Assembly: GCA_963995525.1 (NCBI GenBank)
Contig: OZ023216.1
Location: 39,354,219 to 39,418,218 of the forward strand
Reading direction: 5' to 3'
From: Escarpia spicata
Taxonomy: Eukaryota; Annelida; Polychaeta; Sabellida; Siboglinidae
DNA: 64,000 nt
Shown: piece after piece, positions 55,816 through 64,000 of the stretch
How positions within the stretch are numbered: position 1 is the stretch's first letter
How the letters are laid out: each line of letters opens with the position of its first letter
Notes under the pieces: generated by a model
Databases searched by the model: none
What the model was told of the DNA's origin: nothing
Seen by the model: only the letters and a program-made list of their open reading frames with translations
Translations under genes and position numbers: made by a program

Positions 55816-57021
55816 TTACCTCTCCCTGGAGGAAATGCAAAAGGATGTGTCGGATATCAGGCTTCCTGTGTGCCCGCTTTTGGGCGAACTTGTTTCTAGG
55901 ACCTTGGCGGAAAGGTCCGAACACAGATCCGAGCATATACTATTCAAACGGGGACAACTATGGCAGTTGCGGTTCCTTCCCACCGTCCCGTTCGATTTGC
56001 CTGGACAACATGGGGGGCTGCGTGCGGCCGTTGCGTAAAGAGACGCACAGGACGCTGAGTCTGATGTATTACGTGACGTGTCGCTTGACGTATTACTTGA
56101 ACGAGGCCATCGGGTCTGCTTGCACATTTCCTCTGCCCGATTTTTTGGGCACCACGGAGGCAAATCCGCTGAGGGCTTGCCTTGGCACCACTCGGCCAAA
56201 TCCAATACCTGCTTCCGTCGTTTCCGCTGTGTCGTTTCGGCCGCTGGTTGGCTTTGTTTTTCCCGGGTCGTTTCTGCTGCCTGTTTGCGTTGTCTCCGCG
56301 TTTTGGCTTTCAAGTTGCCTTGGCCCCTCTTGGTCTTTTCCGCGGCCGTATTACCCTGGTTCCACGGGATCGGAAAGCACTGGAACCACTGGAGGCTTTC
56401 CGATGTCGGAGACGTTGCACTCCGAGACCTGTCAGATAAATTCCGTTGGCTTCGGATCTTCCGCGGCTGTTTTCGTTTACCACGGTCCCAAGTCGTCTTC
56501 TTCGGTTGTCGCTTACTTGGCGCGGGCGAGCTAAACGTGTCCAGCTTGGGCTTGGCGCGTGGGCACCCGGTGGCCCATGGCATCAACTCGGCGTTATCGT
56601 CCCCATCCGGGGTCTCTTCCGATGACGAATCAATCTTGTTTGCAACGTGCCACTGAAGCAGAGCGCAGTAACATGATGTTGCCCCAGACCGGGGCATATG
56701 CATTTCTCGCACTAACCAATTTACGACGCAGAACTTGTCAAACTGGTAGTACTCGAGCTTGTCAATCACCGACTTGACCGTCCCGAAGCCGTGTTCACAC
56801 AGACGTCTGGCATCGGGTCGGCGTATACCCGATACATCACACAACATTATGTTATCAGCACTGCGATGTTTGGCGCTTAATAATGCAGAGTTTTTCGCGA
56901 TGTTGGTGCAGCTGCAGACTGTTCTTGCTTCACATTTTTTGCATCTTGCTATTTTGTGCTTGATGGTGTCAGTGCTGCCGCCGCTTCCTCCATAACAGCA
57001 GTTTCGGCCGGCGGACCGCAT
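55816..57021 (-). CDS. BAF-like protein 5 with long basic C-terminal extension
   Basis: A 401-residue uninterrupted frame from the ATG at 57021 (the frame is open 10 codons further, but that start would be GTG). Residues ~1-44 hold a Cys cluster (CKKCEARTVCSC). Residues ~45-130 are a divergent BAF domain: DVSGIRRPDARRLCEHGFG, TVKSVIDKLEYYQFDKF, VVNWLVREMHM and CYCALLQWHVANK. Residues ~130-401 are low-complexity, rich in Lys/Arg/Ser/Thr/Pro (KRQPKKTTWDRGKRKQPRK, TRRQRKQAAETTREK), ending in a Cys/Ser-rich tail. BAF proteins are normally ~90 aa, so this is very unusual. Arg replaces the second hairpin Gly. A 1.2-kb frame with biased composition could partly be chance, but the BAF block is convincing. 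Confidence 0.7.
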   Translation of the reverse strand: MRSAGRNCCYGGSGGSTDTIKHKIARCKKCEARTVCSCTNIAKNSALLSAKHRSADNIMLCDVSGIRRPDARRLCEHGFGTVKSVIDKLEYYQFDKFCVVNWLVREMHMPRSGATSCYCALLQWHVANKIDSSSEETPDGDDNAELMPWATGCPRAKPKLDTFSSPAPSKRQPKKTTWDRGKRKQPRKIRSQRNLSDRSRSATSPTSESLQWFQCFPIPWNQGNTAAEKTKRGQGNLKAKTRRQRKQAAETTREKQSQPAAETTQRKRRKQVLDLAEWCQGKPSADLPPWCPKNRAEEMCKQTRWPRSSNTSSDTSRNTSDSASCASLYATAARSPPCCPGKSNGTVGRNRNCHSCPRLNSICSDLCSDLSAKVLETSSPKSGHTGSLISDTSFCISSRER

Positions 57022-57042
57022 CCTGGCGCAATTGCGATGTCG

Positions 57043-57050
57043 TGACGTCA
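57043..57050. promoter_or_regulatory. CRE-like octamer upstream of BAF-like gene 5
   Basis: TGACGTCA 22 bp before the ATG at 57021, with a further TGACGTAG nearby (57064). Confidence 0.35.
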
Positions 57051-57054
57051 CGTG

Positions 57055-57470
57055 AATAACGTGTGACGTAGCCCAACAATGGCGACCGGCGATACAGACG
57101 TCATCAGCAAGTACGTTGTAATCTCGAGTACCACAAAGTAGTTCTTACCAAAACCGTGTATCAATGAAGTACGCCCATGGTGCGGTTAGTCTGCCATTCT
57201 GGAGGTGTGCGAAGGTGCGTCAAGCCAGAACATGCACTGACACTCCCACAGGCGCCTGTGCAGCGGGAGTGTCAGTGGCGGACCAAAACATCCATTGTAG
57301 ACCGCTCCTTGGTTCTTACCTCAAATTCTTACAATGTAGGCCGCACGGTGAACCCAGAAAATGTGGTTGGAAATGAAGTTTCGTTCAGACTTCTCGGGGA
57401 GTAAGATTTCTTTGCGGTATTATAAAGCAAATAACTTGCCCAGCATCGTGCTAAAAATTTAACTCACTTA
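57055..57470. other. Non-coding, nothing recognised
   Basis: Contains an inverted pair AGTGTCAGTG / CACTGACACT near 57236-57275 forming a ~16-bp-arm hairpin (CACTGACACTCCCACAGGCG against CGGGAGTGTCAGTG). Confidence 0.4.
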
Positions 57471-57474
57471 CACC

Positions 57475-58990
57475 AATTCTGGGTAAGGTTTTTGAATCTC
57501 TAGTGCTAAAGTGGGTCGATGTTTATGTTAAACCACAAATAGACGACAAGCAGTTTGGAGGTATGTTAGGGACTGGTACCACGGACGCTCTTGTTGGAAT
57601 GCTTCACAAATGGTATGAAACCACCGATGTAAAGGGCAATTTTGTAAGAGTGCTATTTCTCGACTACAGCAAAGCATTTGATCTAATTAACCATGATATA
57701 CTAATACAGAAACTGATTGCAATGGAAGTACCACCGCACCTGGTCCGATGGATGGCAGCGTTTCTACTAGACCGCGAACAGAGAGTGACAATCGGCGACG
57801 CGGTGTCAAAGCCAAACTTTGTCAGGACCAAAACACTTTGTGGTTCATATCAATGATTTGCAAACATCTTGTCCTATGTTTAAATATGTTGACGATTGCA
57901 CCATATTTGAAATATGCAATCAAAGTATGATATCTGTTATACAGGATTCTGCCAACATTATTGAGCAATGGTCTAGTAATAATGACATGCACATCAATAC
58001 GAGTAAGACAAAAGAAATGGTTATATGTTTCGGTAAAGATAGGACATTTGTAGAATCTCTGCCGTAGATTGATATAAATGGGACAGATATTGAGAGAGTT
58101 ACTCAAGCAAAGGTCCTCGGCGTAACTATATCATCGGATTTAAGTTGGAATGCACACGTAGATGAAATAGTATCAAAGGCAAGAAAGAGATCTATCAGTT
58201 GAAACGTGCTGGTATCAACCAAAATGACTTGGTTAGAATATATGTATCTGTGATTAGACCAGTAATTGAATATGCCTGCCCGGTATGGCACACGAACTAG
58301 CCTAATTATTTATCGGACAACATCGAGATAATTCAAAAAAGGTGTCTCAAAACTATATTTCCTGGTTGTGTGTACGAAGATATTCTGGAGATGGTAAATT
58401 ACCAACGCTGCATGATAGACGCAATGAATTGTGTAAAACGTATTTCGCTAGAATGAAGCATAGTGACCACAAACTGAATACGCTACTACCAAATATTCGA
58501 AATGTGCCGTATACATTAAGATCATTCAATGAGTTACCCGTCCCAATGGCGAACACAAATCGCTACAAAAACTCGTTATTTCCATGGTGTTTAGTACACT
58601 GCCATAACACTTAATGATTTTAGTGTATGTCTCAACAGTCAATTTTAATATTCAAACCATATGATTTAATTTTAGTGTATTTAAAGTATCTTATTTTGTA
58701 ATGAAAGATAGTAATGCAATGTACACGTTTTAATATAAAGCGCCTCATACTGAGTTAGTTGCGTCACGGGGCGATTTTGCGTAATTTACTTAACAGTATC
58801 TTTGGTTTTGCGTTATTTTATTGAGTACAACATGTTTTATGAGTATTGTAACATAATGTTGTGTCGTATTGTAACTTGTAACAGTTTAAACTTGAATGAT
58901 TTGGGGCTTTATGGTGATTGTATGTACAATCCAACTAAAACGTTGCAAATAATAAAAAAAATATTCTATTCTATTATTCTATTCTAACTA
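57475..58990 (+). mobile_element. LINE D, RT to 3' tail, frameshifted
   Basis: Plus strand: ESLVLKW lead, DDKQFGGMLGTGTTDALVGM, FLDYSKAFDLINHDILIQKL and VPPHLVRWMAAFLLDREQRV, then a frame change at the GVPQG region. HINDLQTSCPMFKYVDDCTI (catalytic YVDD ~57890), MHINTSKTKEMVICFGKD, then LGVTISSDLSWNAHVDE and later C-terminal pieces to ~58610. It ends with a (TATTC)n-like tail near 58965-58985. Missing endonuclease. Confidence 0.8.
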
Positions 58991-59394
58991 AAAAAATGTG
59001 CCAGTTTAACTGAAGTTTATGTCGGACTATAGCGTTTTTTTGGCAGGGCAGTAATTTTTTGAATCTAGACCAATGAGATTCCCTGTTTACGTCATATGAC
59101 GCGCAAAATGGCTGCGTCCATTCCAAAATGTATTTTGTCGTCGTCTCTGGTAAAACGCGTTGAACGTGCTCTATGTACTTCAAACACGACGCAGATTGCA
59201 TCATCCGGCCGGATATATATCATAAATGGAGAAATTGTCATGAAAGCCTAAAAATCGTTTTCAATAAAGTTGTGTTCACTGACGGTAATATTCCTGATGA
59301 CACATCGCCGGATTTCATCCTAAAAAGTACTCTTCTTCTTCTTCACAAAAAAATTCACCAAATATCCATAAAATGAGTTTAGATGTGTATGCTT
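58991..59394. other. Non-coding, nothing recognised
   Basis: Short frames in both strands without motif. Confidence 0.3.
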
Positions 59395-61632
59395 AAATAC
59401 CAGAAGCATAGAAATCATGGTAGCAGATATTTAACCAGATGTAATAGGCATCACAGAATGATGGACCCATGAAGACAAGGTTGATGCTGAACTAGCTCTA
59501 TCAGGTTATGTCACGTTTAGAAAGGACAGACAAGAGAGAAGGGGAGGCGGGGTCATTCTAGATATTAAAGAATATATACAGGCCTATGAAACACGACTAA
59601 AAAGGGAAGCAGATTAGGAGGAAGCTATTTGGTGCAACATAGTTACCAGAAAGTCCACATTAACAATAGGACTTGTTTATCGTAGTCCTGGCATACGACA
59701 AGAGGATGATGTGAAACTGCACAATGCCATAAGGGATGTGTGCGAGTACATATATGTATATGCATTACACTACTGTATTTTCAGAAATAGAAACAATAAC
59801 TTATATATATGATTTATTAACAGGATAACTACTTCATCTGCAGTGCCAACATTAGCCTATATAATTCAAGAACGAGATAATATTTGATTCTTAAATTGAG
59901 TGAATTCTTCCCACTATGATTTTCAGAAACATCAATATCTGAGGTGTCCAAAAATGGGTGACTAACATTTCACAAGCGTATTTTAAAATCTGTTTGGGCG
60001 CCATCTTTAAACACGGCTGCCATTTTAAAGAGTAAGTCAAGCTATTGAAAAGTAGTGCTCTGCGGCGAAATGTAGCGGTTGGATCGTAAAGGTGTGTTAA
60101 GAAAGGTTGTTTACCATGCATTCCGAGGACGGCGATACTCATATAATTGTTTTATAATCATTATGTTCAAATATATAGGGGGAAATCTCAAGAAAAATAT
60201 AAAAAGTCAACTATTTTAAATTCAGTTTTACAGATGTTTTAATGAAAAAAATCATTCATGGTTTACGTTCCTACGAATCTTGTTCGACTATGCAATATTT
60301 ATATCATTCCATAAATCATATTAGTAAAGGGGAATGTGTTATAATGGGTGATTTTAATAACTGACATATTCAATGGAAATCCCAAGAGTGCTGGAGGTGG
60401 TGACCAACAATTTCTGCTTCATATACACGACTGTGTTCTTACTCAAAATGTTTTGGAACCAACCAGAGGTGGGAATGTGTTGGATTTAGTGTGCTCTTCT
60501 CAGAAGGAATTAGTTGATAATGTGAAAGTATACAAACCTCTGGGATCTAGTGATCATAATCAGATCCCTTTAAATGTAAAAGTACAATCAGGGAATAATG
60601 ATAAAAAGAAACGGAAGAAAAACTTCAACAAAGGCAAATATAGACATGTGAGAAAATATGTAGCATACATAGATTGGACTACCTTAATGATGAGCAAGAC
60701 AGCAACAGAATTATGGACCGTTTTGAAATATGAGATCGAGGGAATTATTGACAGATTTGTTCCCCTGAAAAAGCAAGGGAAACGACCCAGGAATAAACAC
60801 CTTTCAAAGGAGACTATACGTAAGATTGCTTACAAACAAATTATGTAGAGAGTTTATAGGGACACTGGAAATATAGAAGACTACAACAACTACAAAGAGG
60901 CTCTTAGCATAGATAGCTACAGCCGCAACTTTTGAGCAGAAATTGGCGAATGATATAAACAAATTACAGCAAGAGTTTCTACGCTTATAGTAAACAGAAG
61001 GTTCGAGATAAAGTGGGGCCACTTGGAAATAGCCCAGGAAACGTAATATTTGATGGGTTTCAGATGGCAGAGGCCCTAAATGAGTATTTCAGCTCAGTGT
61101 TAACCACAGAAGAATCGTTTCACTGCCAGTGCCAGTAACTAAATTTGAGGGGATGAATCATATCATTTAGGGCAGCAGTTTGTTATTCCTGAAATGATAT
61201 CAAGGAAATTCAAGAAGATGACAGAAAGCAAATCACCTGGATTTGACGGGATACCATCGAAACTGCTTAAGTAAATTGTAGAGCAAATCAGTACACCACT
61301 TGCTATATTCTTTAACTGGTGACTTAACGAGGTAATCGTTCCATTAAAATGGAAAGAAGCAAACATTACGCCATTATTTAAAAATGGATCGCGGAGCAAG
61401 ATAGATAATTACAAACCAGTTAGTGTCACTCCAGTGTTATACAAATTACCAGAAACGCTTATAAGAGACCACATTGTGGAATTCCTTGTAAACCACAAAT
61501 TAATAAATTAATCCTAGCATAAGTTCTTAAAGGCTAAGTCTTGTCTAACCAATCTCTTATTTTCTTTGGACGAAATTACAAACTGGGTAGACGACGGGTC
61601 ATTAGTGGATCTAGTCCTTGAGCCAGACAAGA
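59395..61632 (+). mobile_element. LINE E copy 1: endonuclease and RT start, with internal insertion
   Basis: 59430-59745 encodes the APE endonuclease start (DVIGITE, then HEDKVDAELALSGYVTF, RKDRQERRGGGVILDIKEYI, LTIGLVYRSPG). A ~580-bp insertion (59745-60325) interrupts it. It resumes with ECVIMGDFN, NVLDLVCSSQKELVDNVKVY and the catalytic LGSSDHNQI, the linker (GKYRHVRKYVAYIDWTTLMM, KHLSKETIRKIAYKQIM), then RT lead in broken frames (MAEALNEYFSSVLT, ESKSPGFDGIP, NEVIVPLKWKEANITPLF). It is cut at 61632. Confidence 0.8.
59745..60325 (+). repeat. Insertion repeat, copy 1 (inside LINE E endonuclease)
   Basis: Non-coding AT-rich block with TGTGCGAGTACATATATGTA at the start and CCACTATGATTTTCAGAAAC, GGGCGCCATCTTTAAACACG, CATTTTAAAGAGTAAGTCAA inside. 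Related copies at 61632-61998 and 61999-62560. Confidence 0.7.
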
Positions 61633-61998
61633 TTTGATTCTCAAATTGAGGGATTAATTCCCACTATGATTTTCAGTTACACAAATACCTGAGGTGTCCG
61701 AAAATGAGTGGTGGACATTTCAGAAGCGTATCTTATTACCTTTTTTGACGCCATCTTTAAACACGAAAGCCATTTTAAAGCGGAAATCAAGCTATTCAAA
61801 ACTAGTGTTCTGCAGCTAAATCTAGAGATTGGATCTAAAAACTTTGTAAACAAAAGTTGTTCACAATAAACATACGAATACGGCAATACTCAAATAATCT
61901 TTTTATGATCATTTGTGCTAAAAATAAACAGGAAAATATTAAGAAAAATTAAAAAAAATTGTAAATTTTTCCACATTTTTATTTCAGTTTTTGTAATG
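61632..61998 (+). repeat. Insertion repeat, copy 2 (partial)
   Basis: Shares TTTGATTCTCAAATTGAG, CCACTATGATTTTCAG, GACGCCATCTTTAAACACG and the CATTTTAAAG block with copies 1 and 3, but is more diverged (about three quarters identical by eye). Confidence 0.65.
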
Positions 61999-62560
61999 AA
62001 AATGTGTGCGAATACATATATGTATATGCATTACACTACTGTATTAACTTACATATATGATTTATTAACATGATAACTACTTCATCTGCAGTGCCAACAT
62101 TAGCCTATATAATTCAAGAACGAGATAACATTCGATTCTTAAATTGAGTGAATTCTTTCCACTATGATTTTCAGAAACATCAATGTCTGAAGTGTCCAAA
62201 AATGGGTGACTAACATTTCACAAGCGTATTTTAAAATCTATTTGGGCGCCATCTTTAAACATGGCTGCCATTTTAAAGAGTAAGTCAAGCTATTCAAAAG
62301 TAGTGCTTTGCGGCGAGATGTAGCGGTTGGATCGTAAAGGTGTGTTAAGAAAGGTTGTTTACCATGCATTCCGAGTACGGAGATACTCATATAATTGTTT
62401 TATAATCATTATGTTCAAACATATAGGGGGAAATCTCAAGGAAAATATAAAAAGTCAACTATTTTAAATTCTGTTTTACAGATGTGTTAATGAAAAAAAT
62501 CATTCATGGTTTACGTTCCTATGAATCTTGATCGACTATGCAATATTTATATCATTCCAT
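61999..62560 (+). repeat. Insertion repeat, copy 3
   Basis: Nearly identical to copy 1 with small deletions (e.g. missing TTCAGAAATAGAAACAAT). It directly precedes the second LINE E copy exactly as copy 1 precedes the first. Confidence 0.75.
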
Positions 62561-63470
62561 AAATCATATTAGTAAAGGGGGATGTGTTATAATGGGTGAT
62601 TTTAATCACGGACATATTCAGTGGAAATCCCTAGAGTGCTGGGGGTGGTGACCAACAGTTTCTGCTTCATATACACGACTGTGTTCTTACTCAAAATGTT
62701 TTGGAACCAACCAGAGTTGGGAATGTATTGGATTTAGTGTGCTCTTCTCAGAAGGAATTAGTTTATAATGTGAAAGTATACAAACCTCTGGGATCTAGTG
62801 ATCATAATCAGATCCATTTAAATGTAAACGTACAATCAGGGAATAATGATAAAAAGAAACGGAAGAAAAACTTCAACAAAGGCAAATATAGACATGTGAG
62901 AAAATATGTAGCATACATAGATTGGACTACCTTAATGATGAGCAAGACAGCAACAAAATGATGGACCGTTTTGAAATATGAGATCGAGGGAATTATTGAC
63001 AGATTTGTTCCCCTGAAAAAGCAAGGGAAACGATCCAGGAATAAACACCTTTCAAAGGAGACTATACGTAAGATTGCTTACAAAAAAATTATGTAGAGAG
63101 TTTATAGAGACACTGGAAATATAGAAGACTACAACAACTACAAAGAGGCCCTTAACATAGCTACAACCGCAATTAGAAAATATAAATGAACTTTTTAGCA
63201 GAAATTGGCGAATGATATAAACAAATTACAGCAAGAGTTTCTACGCTTATAGTAAACAGAAGGTTCGAGATAAAGTGGGGCCACTTGGAAATAGCCCAGG
63301 AAACGTAATATTTGATGGGTTTCAGATGGCAGAGGCCCTAAATTAGTATTTCAGCTCAGTGTTAACCACAGAAGAATCACTTCACTGCCAGTACCAGTTA
63401 CTAAATTTGAGGGGATGAATCATATCATTTAGGGCAGCAGTTTGTTACTCCTGAAAATATATCAAGCGCC
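62561..63470 (+). mobile_element. LINE E copy 2 (direct duplication)
   Basis: Nearly identical to 60320-61190, including VLDLVCSSQKELVYNVKVY, LGSSDHNQIHLNVN and the linker. The frame now stops at TATK (62961) where copy 1 reads on. It ends near GAAAATATATCAAG, where the LTR element begins. Confidence 0.85.
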
Positions 63471-63474
63471 ACTA

Positions 63475-63735
63475 TGGTCAATAGGTTACACTGAAGCTCC
63501 GAGCAATTAGACACCACCAATGCTAAGAGTAGAACGATTTATTAAGGATACTTATCGAGGCCTACGCGCAGACAACAAACAGCAAATCAAGCATGGCCGA
63601 AGATTCAACACGAGGCGCCAGGGCCTGACATACAGTCCGTCAGGCGGCGCATCTATCTATAGTTATACACATACTGGCGTGGTTTATTTTTTCCATGTCC
63701 GTTTGTTCCTTTTCTACGTGGTGTAGTCGCTTAAC
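63475..63735 (-). mobile_element. Probable 3' LTR of a retrotransposon
   Basis: On the minus strand, after the coding end, the sequence has TATGTCAGGCCCTGGCGCCT and a polyadenylation signal context CTTAATAAATCG. The element's boundary is near 63475-63480 where LINE E sequence stops. LTR length ~230-260 bp. The second LTR would lie outside the window. Confidence 0.5.
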
Positions 63736-64000
63736 TATTTTGGGGGCCGGCGATCTCTAGTAGACCGTCGGGGTTTAACAACAATGTTCTCTTGTACGTC
63801 AGGTGTCTCCGGGGTTTCGTACACATCGGGGGATTCGTTCGTGTCGGGGGATTCATCCACATCGGGGGGTTCATCCACATCGGGGGGTTCATTGACGTGT
63901 GGCTGTATCGCGGGTTCGGCCAACTTTAACGGTACGGGTGGCGGCGGCATCGGGTCCGGCACGTCGTCTTGAAAAAAATCATGTCTGTCGGTCAGCTGCA
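63735..64000 (-). CDS. Retrotransposon pol C-terminal end, partial
   Basis: A minus-strand frame runs from beyond the window edge area to a stop just after RRSTRDRRPPK. It is Pro/Asp-rich with repeats NEPPDVDEPPDVDESPD and ends in the basic RRSTRDRRPP motif. This basic box at the very C-terminus before the LTR is typical of Gypsy-type pol/env proteins. Upstream domains are outside the window. Confidence 0.5.
   Translation of the reverse strand, partial: QLTDRHDFFQDDVPDPMPPPPVPLKLAEPAIQPHVNEPPDVDEPPDVDESPDTNESPDVYETPETPDVQENIVVKPRRSTRDRRPPK

Noticed and set aside
55845..56656. Plus-strand frames of 192-229 codons
   Set aside because: Antisense to BAF-like protein 5; Cys/Phe/Gly-rich composition is what the opposite strand of its Lys/Arg-rich tail gives.

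Overview
This window is animal nuclear DNA: single-exon and split coding pieces lie in a sea of decayed transposons, SINE/LINE debris and very long microsatellites, with no bacterial-style operons. The mix (Polinton/Maverick, Kolobok/THAP, Harbinger, Tc1, several CR1/L2/Jockey-like LINEs, Gypsy) and recurrent AAGGTCAAGGTCA-type intergenic sequence suggest a lophotrochozoan, possibly a mollusc. That assignment is inference.

Main result 1: five divergent barrier-to-autointegration factor (BAF/BANF1)-like genes are scattered through the window at 3603-3920 (+), 30638-31033 (-), 39090-39695 (-), 41321-41644 (-) and 55816-57021 (-). All are single open frames with a recognisable BAF fold signature, differing N-termini and, in one case, a ~270-residue basic C-terminal extension. 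All five keep the first glycine of the helix-hairpin-helix but replace the second one. CRE-like TGACGTCA/TGACGTAA octamers lie just upstream of four of them and inside the 5' coding part of the fifth.

Main result 2: 5.6-26.0 kb is one composite Polinton/Maverick. A decayed core at 14.6-21.4 kb (+) holds DNA polymerase B C-terminus, a small membrane protein, packaging ATPase, small basic protein, a conserved Polinton protein, chromodomain integrase, a second small membrane protein, minor capsid protein, a pVI/pX-like protein, major capsid protein and adenain-like protease. It is bracketed by two long inverted arms (left 5678-11652, right about 26035-22352). Each arm carries the same small gene set: a zinc finger protein, a proline-rich protein, a zinc-ribbon/OB-like protein, and a C2H2/conserved Polinton protein. 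Several of these genes share a repeated promoter module. The left arm is further broken by a LINE and an ~800-bp (TCAC)n tract; a LINE 3' fragment and a Tc1 element sit between left arm and core.

Other regions: 0.5-2.7 kb holds a THAP/Kolobok-like relic and a TTAA-flanked MITE; 28.0 kb a Harbinger-derived first exon; 31.5-32.0 kb a giant AT palindrome; 32.4-38.6 kb a ~1.1-kb-arm inverted repeat holding a LINE, a minisatellite and a 1013-bp TA-flanked MITE; 42.4-43.4 kb a LINE; 44.6-47.8 kb a long-TIR transposon with a broken gene of an expanded invertebrate family; 48.1-48.9 kb a Gypsy pol fragment; 49.5 kb a THAP exon; 52.0-55.4 kb three LINE fragments; 57.5-59.0 kb a LINE; 59.4-63.5 kb a LINE with a large direct duplication; 63.5-64.0 kb the 3' end of an LTR retrotransposon running off the window.

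Most transposon genes are pseudogenes. The BAF-like frames are the only uninterrupted host-type genes. A link between BAF expansion and mobile DNA load is a hypothesis, not shown by the sequence.
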